Source of the DNA: an uncultured bacterium
GTDB lineage: Bacteria; Hydrogenedentota; Hydrogenedentia; Hydrogenedentales; CAILVY01
Direction of reading: 5' to 3'
DNA: 64,000 nucleotides
NCBI GenBank assembly: GCA_937951485.1
Contig: CALEDJ010000004.1
Span: forward strand, 22,297 to 86,296
Shown here: in pieces, positions 62,463 through 64,000 of the stretch
Layout of the letters: every line of letters starts with the position of its first letter
Position numbering within the stretch: the stretch's first letter is position 1
Notes under the pieces: model-generated
Seen by the model: the letters and a program-made list of their open reading frames with translations, nothing else
Database searches by the model: none
What the model was told of the DNA's origin: nothing
Translations under genes and position numbers: made by a program

Positions 62463-63572
62463 TTACAGGGTTCTGTCCAGATGTTCCACAATACGCTCCG
62501 CCGCATGGCCGTCGCCGAAGGGGTTCGTGCGTCGCGCCATGGCGTCGCGCGCGGAGGGATTGTCCAGCAATCGCTGGGTCGCGGCGACAATGCTGTCATA
62601 GCGCACGCCGGTCAGTTGCGCCACGCCCGCCTCGACGGCCTCGGGACGTTCGGTCACCTCACGCATCACCAGCACCGGCACGCCCAGCGCAGGGGCTTCC
62701 TCCTGCAGTCCGCCGGAATCCGTCAGCACGATGTACGCCTTTTTCAGCAGATGCACGAAAGGCAGATAATCCATCGGATCAATCAGGTGGATGCGCTCCC
62801 TGTCCGCCAGAAATTCCGCCACATAACGCCGCACATTCGGATTGGGGTGCACCGGATAGACCACTTCCACGTCGGGGTTTCGCGCGGCGATGTCGCGGAT
62901 TGCGCGGCACATGTCGCGGAACGGTTCGCCGAAACTCTCGCGCCGGTGCGCGGTGACGAGAATCAGCCGGCGCTCCGCGCCCGCCGACTCCAGCAACGGA
63001 TCGTCAAAACGATAGGGTTGCGCGGCGACATGGAGCAGCGCGTCAATCACCGTGTTGCCGGTGACAACGATGCCCCCGTCCGGAATGCCCTCGCGCAACA
63101 GGTTTTCGCGCGCGCGCGCCGTCGGCGCGTAATGGTAATCACACAGCGCGTCGCACAGGCGGCGGTTCATTTCTTCCGGGAAAGGCCGATACTTGTCAAA
63201 CGTGCGCAGCCCCGCCTCCACGTGACCGATCGGCACGCGCTTGTAATACGCAGCCAATGCCGCTGCGAAAGTTGTCGTCGTGTCGCCGTGTACGAGCGTC
63301 ACATCCGGCGTGGCCGCCTCCAGAATCCCGCGCATTCCCGAAACCACGGCGGCGGTCACATCAAAAATCGTCTGGTCCGGCGACATCAGGTCCAAATCAT
63401 AATCCACCGGCAAATTGAAAACCCGGACCACCTGGTCCAGCAGGTCGCGGTGTTGCGCTGTGAGGCAGACCGCCACGGAATCAAAGCGATCCGGCCACGC
63501 CTGCAACGCGCGCACCACCGGCGCCATCTTGACGGCCTCCGGCCTCGTGCCGATAACCACCAGAACCTTCAT
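62463..63572 (-). CDS. wecB: UDP-N-acetylglucosamine 2-epimerase (non-hydrolysing)
   Basis: 369 residues. VVIGTRPEAVKMAPVV, VHGDTTTTFAAAL, IGHVEAGLRT, YPVHPNPNVR, LTDSGGLQEEAPALG and VTAHRRESFGEP are family signatures. Interconverts UDP-GlcNAc and UDP-ManNAc. ATG 63572 has AAGGGAAGG upstream. Together with wecC it makes UDP-ManNAcA. A promoter-like pair lies at 63654-63682. Confidence 0.92.
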   Translation of the reverse strand: MKVLVVIGTRPEAVKMAPVVRALQAWPDRFDSVAVCLTAQHRDLLDQVVRVFNLPVDYDLDLMSPDQTIFDVTAAVVSGMRGILEAATPDVTLVHGDTTTTFAAALAAYYKRVPIGHVEAGLRTFDKYRPFPEEMNRRLCDALCDYHYAPTARARENLLREGIPDGGIVVTGNTVIDALLHVAAQPYRFDDPLLESAGAERRLILVTAHRRESFGEPFRDMCRAIRDIAARNPDVEVVYPVHPNPNVRRYVAEFLADRERIHLIDPMDYLPFVHLLKKAYIVLTDSGGLQEEAPALGVPVLVMREVTERPEAVEAGVAQLTGVRYDSIVAATQRLLDNPSARDAMARRTNPFGDGHAAERIVEHLDRTL

Positions 63573-63653
63573 GTCGCCTTCCCTTCGCCGGCATGGGAAT
63601 GCCGGCGGCTTTTCACTGGAGTGCCTGCGCCTGCCCGTGCAGCGCAAGATGAG

Positions 63654-63682
63654 ATTATACGGGCCGTGGCGCGGCGTTGCCA
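63654..63682 (-). promoter_or_regulatory. Possible promoter of wecB-wecC
   Basis: Reverse strand TGGCAA (63677-63682) and perfect TATAAT (63654-63659), spacer 17 nt, about 80 nt upstream of the ATG. Confidence 0.45.
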
Positions 63683-63927
63683 CTTGCCGACATCGGGAGC
63701 GCATTTACGAAATGGGCGTTTCAAACCTCAATTCCATCAAAAATCCTCAGTGTTGTCCAAAACAGATTGTCAAGGGAATGAAGGGCTATGCCCGGAACCC
63801 CTTGAGAATCCTGTGGAATCAAGATGATGTGGCGGGCTTATCCTATGCGTAAACCGATCCGTGGGTATTCCTGAGATAGCATTGACCCCATTACCAAGGT
63901 GTCCCGTGTTATCTCCCCTCACCCCAC

Positions 63928-63948
63928 CCCTCTCCCCGTGGGAGAGGG
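63928..63948. repeat. CTCTCCC-CGT-GGGAGAG hairpin, copy 1
   Basis: A 9-bp stem CCCTCTCCC/GGGAGAGGG with loop CGT. The same 17-nt core recurs at the window edge. Confidence 0.7.
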
Positions 63949-63983
63949 TGTATATGGCGAAACCTGAGGCATGTTTGTGCTCC

Positions 63984-64000
63984 CTCTCCCCGTGGGAGAG
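63984..64000. repeat. CTCTCCC-CGT-GGGAGAG hairpin, copy 2 (cut by window edge)
   Basis: The same core as 63930-63946, 54 bp further on, and it may continue beyond the window. It could be the start of a longer repeat array. Confidence 0.6.

Larger units (their letters stand above)
63573..64000. other. 428-bp gap to the right edge
   Basis: It holds the wecB promoter and two CTCTCCC/GGGAGAG hairpins. Reading frames across it show no recognisable domain. Confidence 0.55.

Noticed and set aside
61145-62956. 603-codon open frame on the plus strand
   Set aside because: Antisense to wecC and wecB, with no recognisable motif.

Overview
The window is about 64 kb of bacterial chromosome, GC-rich by eye, with 49 protein-coding loci, one tRNA gene, no rRNA and no CRISPR array. 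Gene content suggests an uncultured, Gram-negative-type bacterium near the PVC/Hydrogenedentota-like groups. The clues are a FecR/DUF6600 protein, Tat-exported Gfo/Idh/MocA and aldo/keto reductases with RRDF signals, a giant acyl-CoA dehydratase activase, a DUF5320/NifX-type pair and a dcw cluster with a meso-DAP-type MurE. Phylum placement is inference only.

Left third (1-32 kb): a partial TPR-like gene at the edge, a redoxin, a Tyr/Gly/Asp-rich lipoprotein beside a FecR/DUF6600 protein with a 36-bp tandem repeat, a nucleoside-type MFS permease, an MscK-like mechanosensitive channel, a PAS/GAF histidine kinase, glgC with a GPH-type sugar transporter, an M23 lipoprotein, phnX, a family 2 glycosyltransferase, a GMC-type oxidoreductase opposite an enolase-superfamily/D-cysteine desulfhydrase-family pair, an M14-like peptidase and ferredoxin-NADP reductase. 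A DUF2442/DUF4160 pair follows, with DUF4160 frameshifted. Then comes a minus-strand run: cNMP-binding protein, EIIA-zinc ribbon fusion, a 70-aa protein, aroE and two tandem HIT proteins.

Middle (33-52 kb): tRNA-Val(CAC), a 1458-aa dehydratase activase/reductase fusion, a frameshifted NifX-like gene with its DUF5320 partner, then the dcw cluster mraZ-STAS-rsmH-ftsL-ftsI-murE-murF-mraY-murD-ftsW. Upstream of mraZ are a clear promoter and four MraZ-box-like repeats. The cluster stops after ftsW; murG, murC, ftsQ, ftsA and ftsZ are not here. The STAS gene and a roughly 130-residue insertion in MraY are its oddities.

Right end (52-64 kb): hemolysin-III family protein, a receiver-PAS-GGDEF protein, a CysQ-like phosphatase, uvrA, a Gfo/Idh/MocA oxidoreductase divergent from an aldo/keto reductase, and wecC/wecB for UDP-ManNAcA synthesis.

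The most distinctive signal lies between genes. There are several families of short dispersed repeats: 9-nt-periodic GGAC/GTCC tracts, a terminal-inverted-repeat element in two copies (18.2 and 38.1-38.4 kb), hairpins with a CTCCTG/CAGGAG core, hairpins of the GCGGCATCYTGCCGC type, a GTCATTGCG-ended element, and CTCTCCC-CGT-GGGAGAG hairpins at the right edge. No complete transposase was found.
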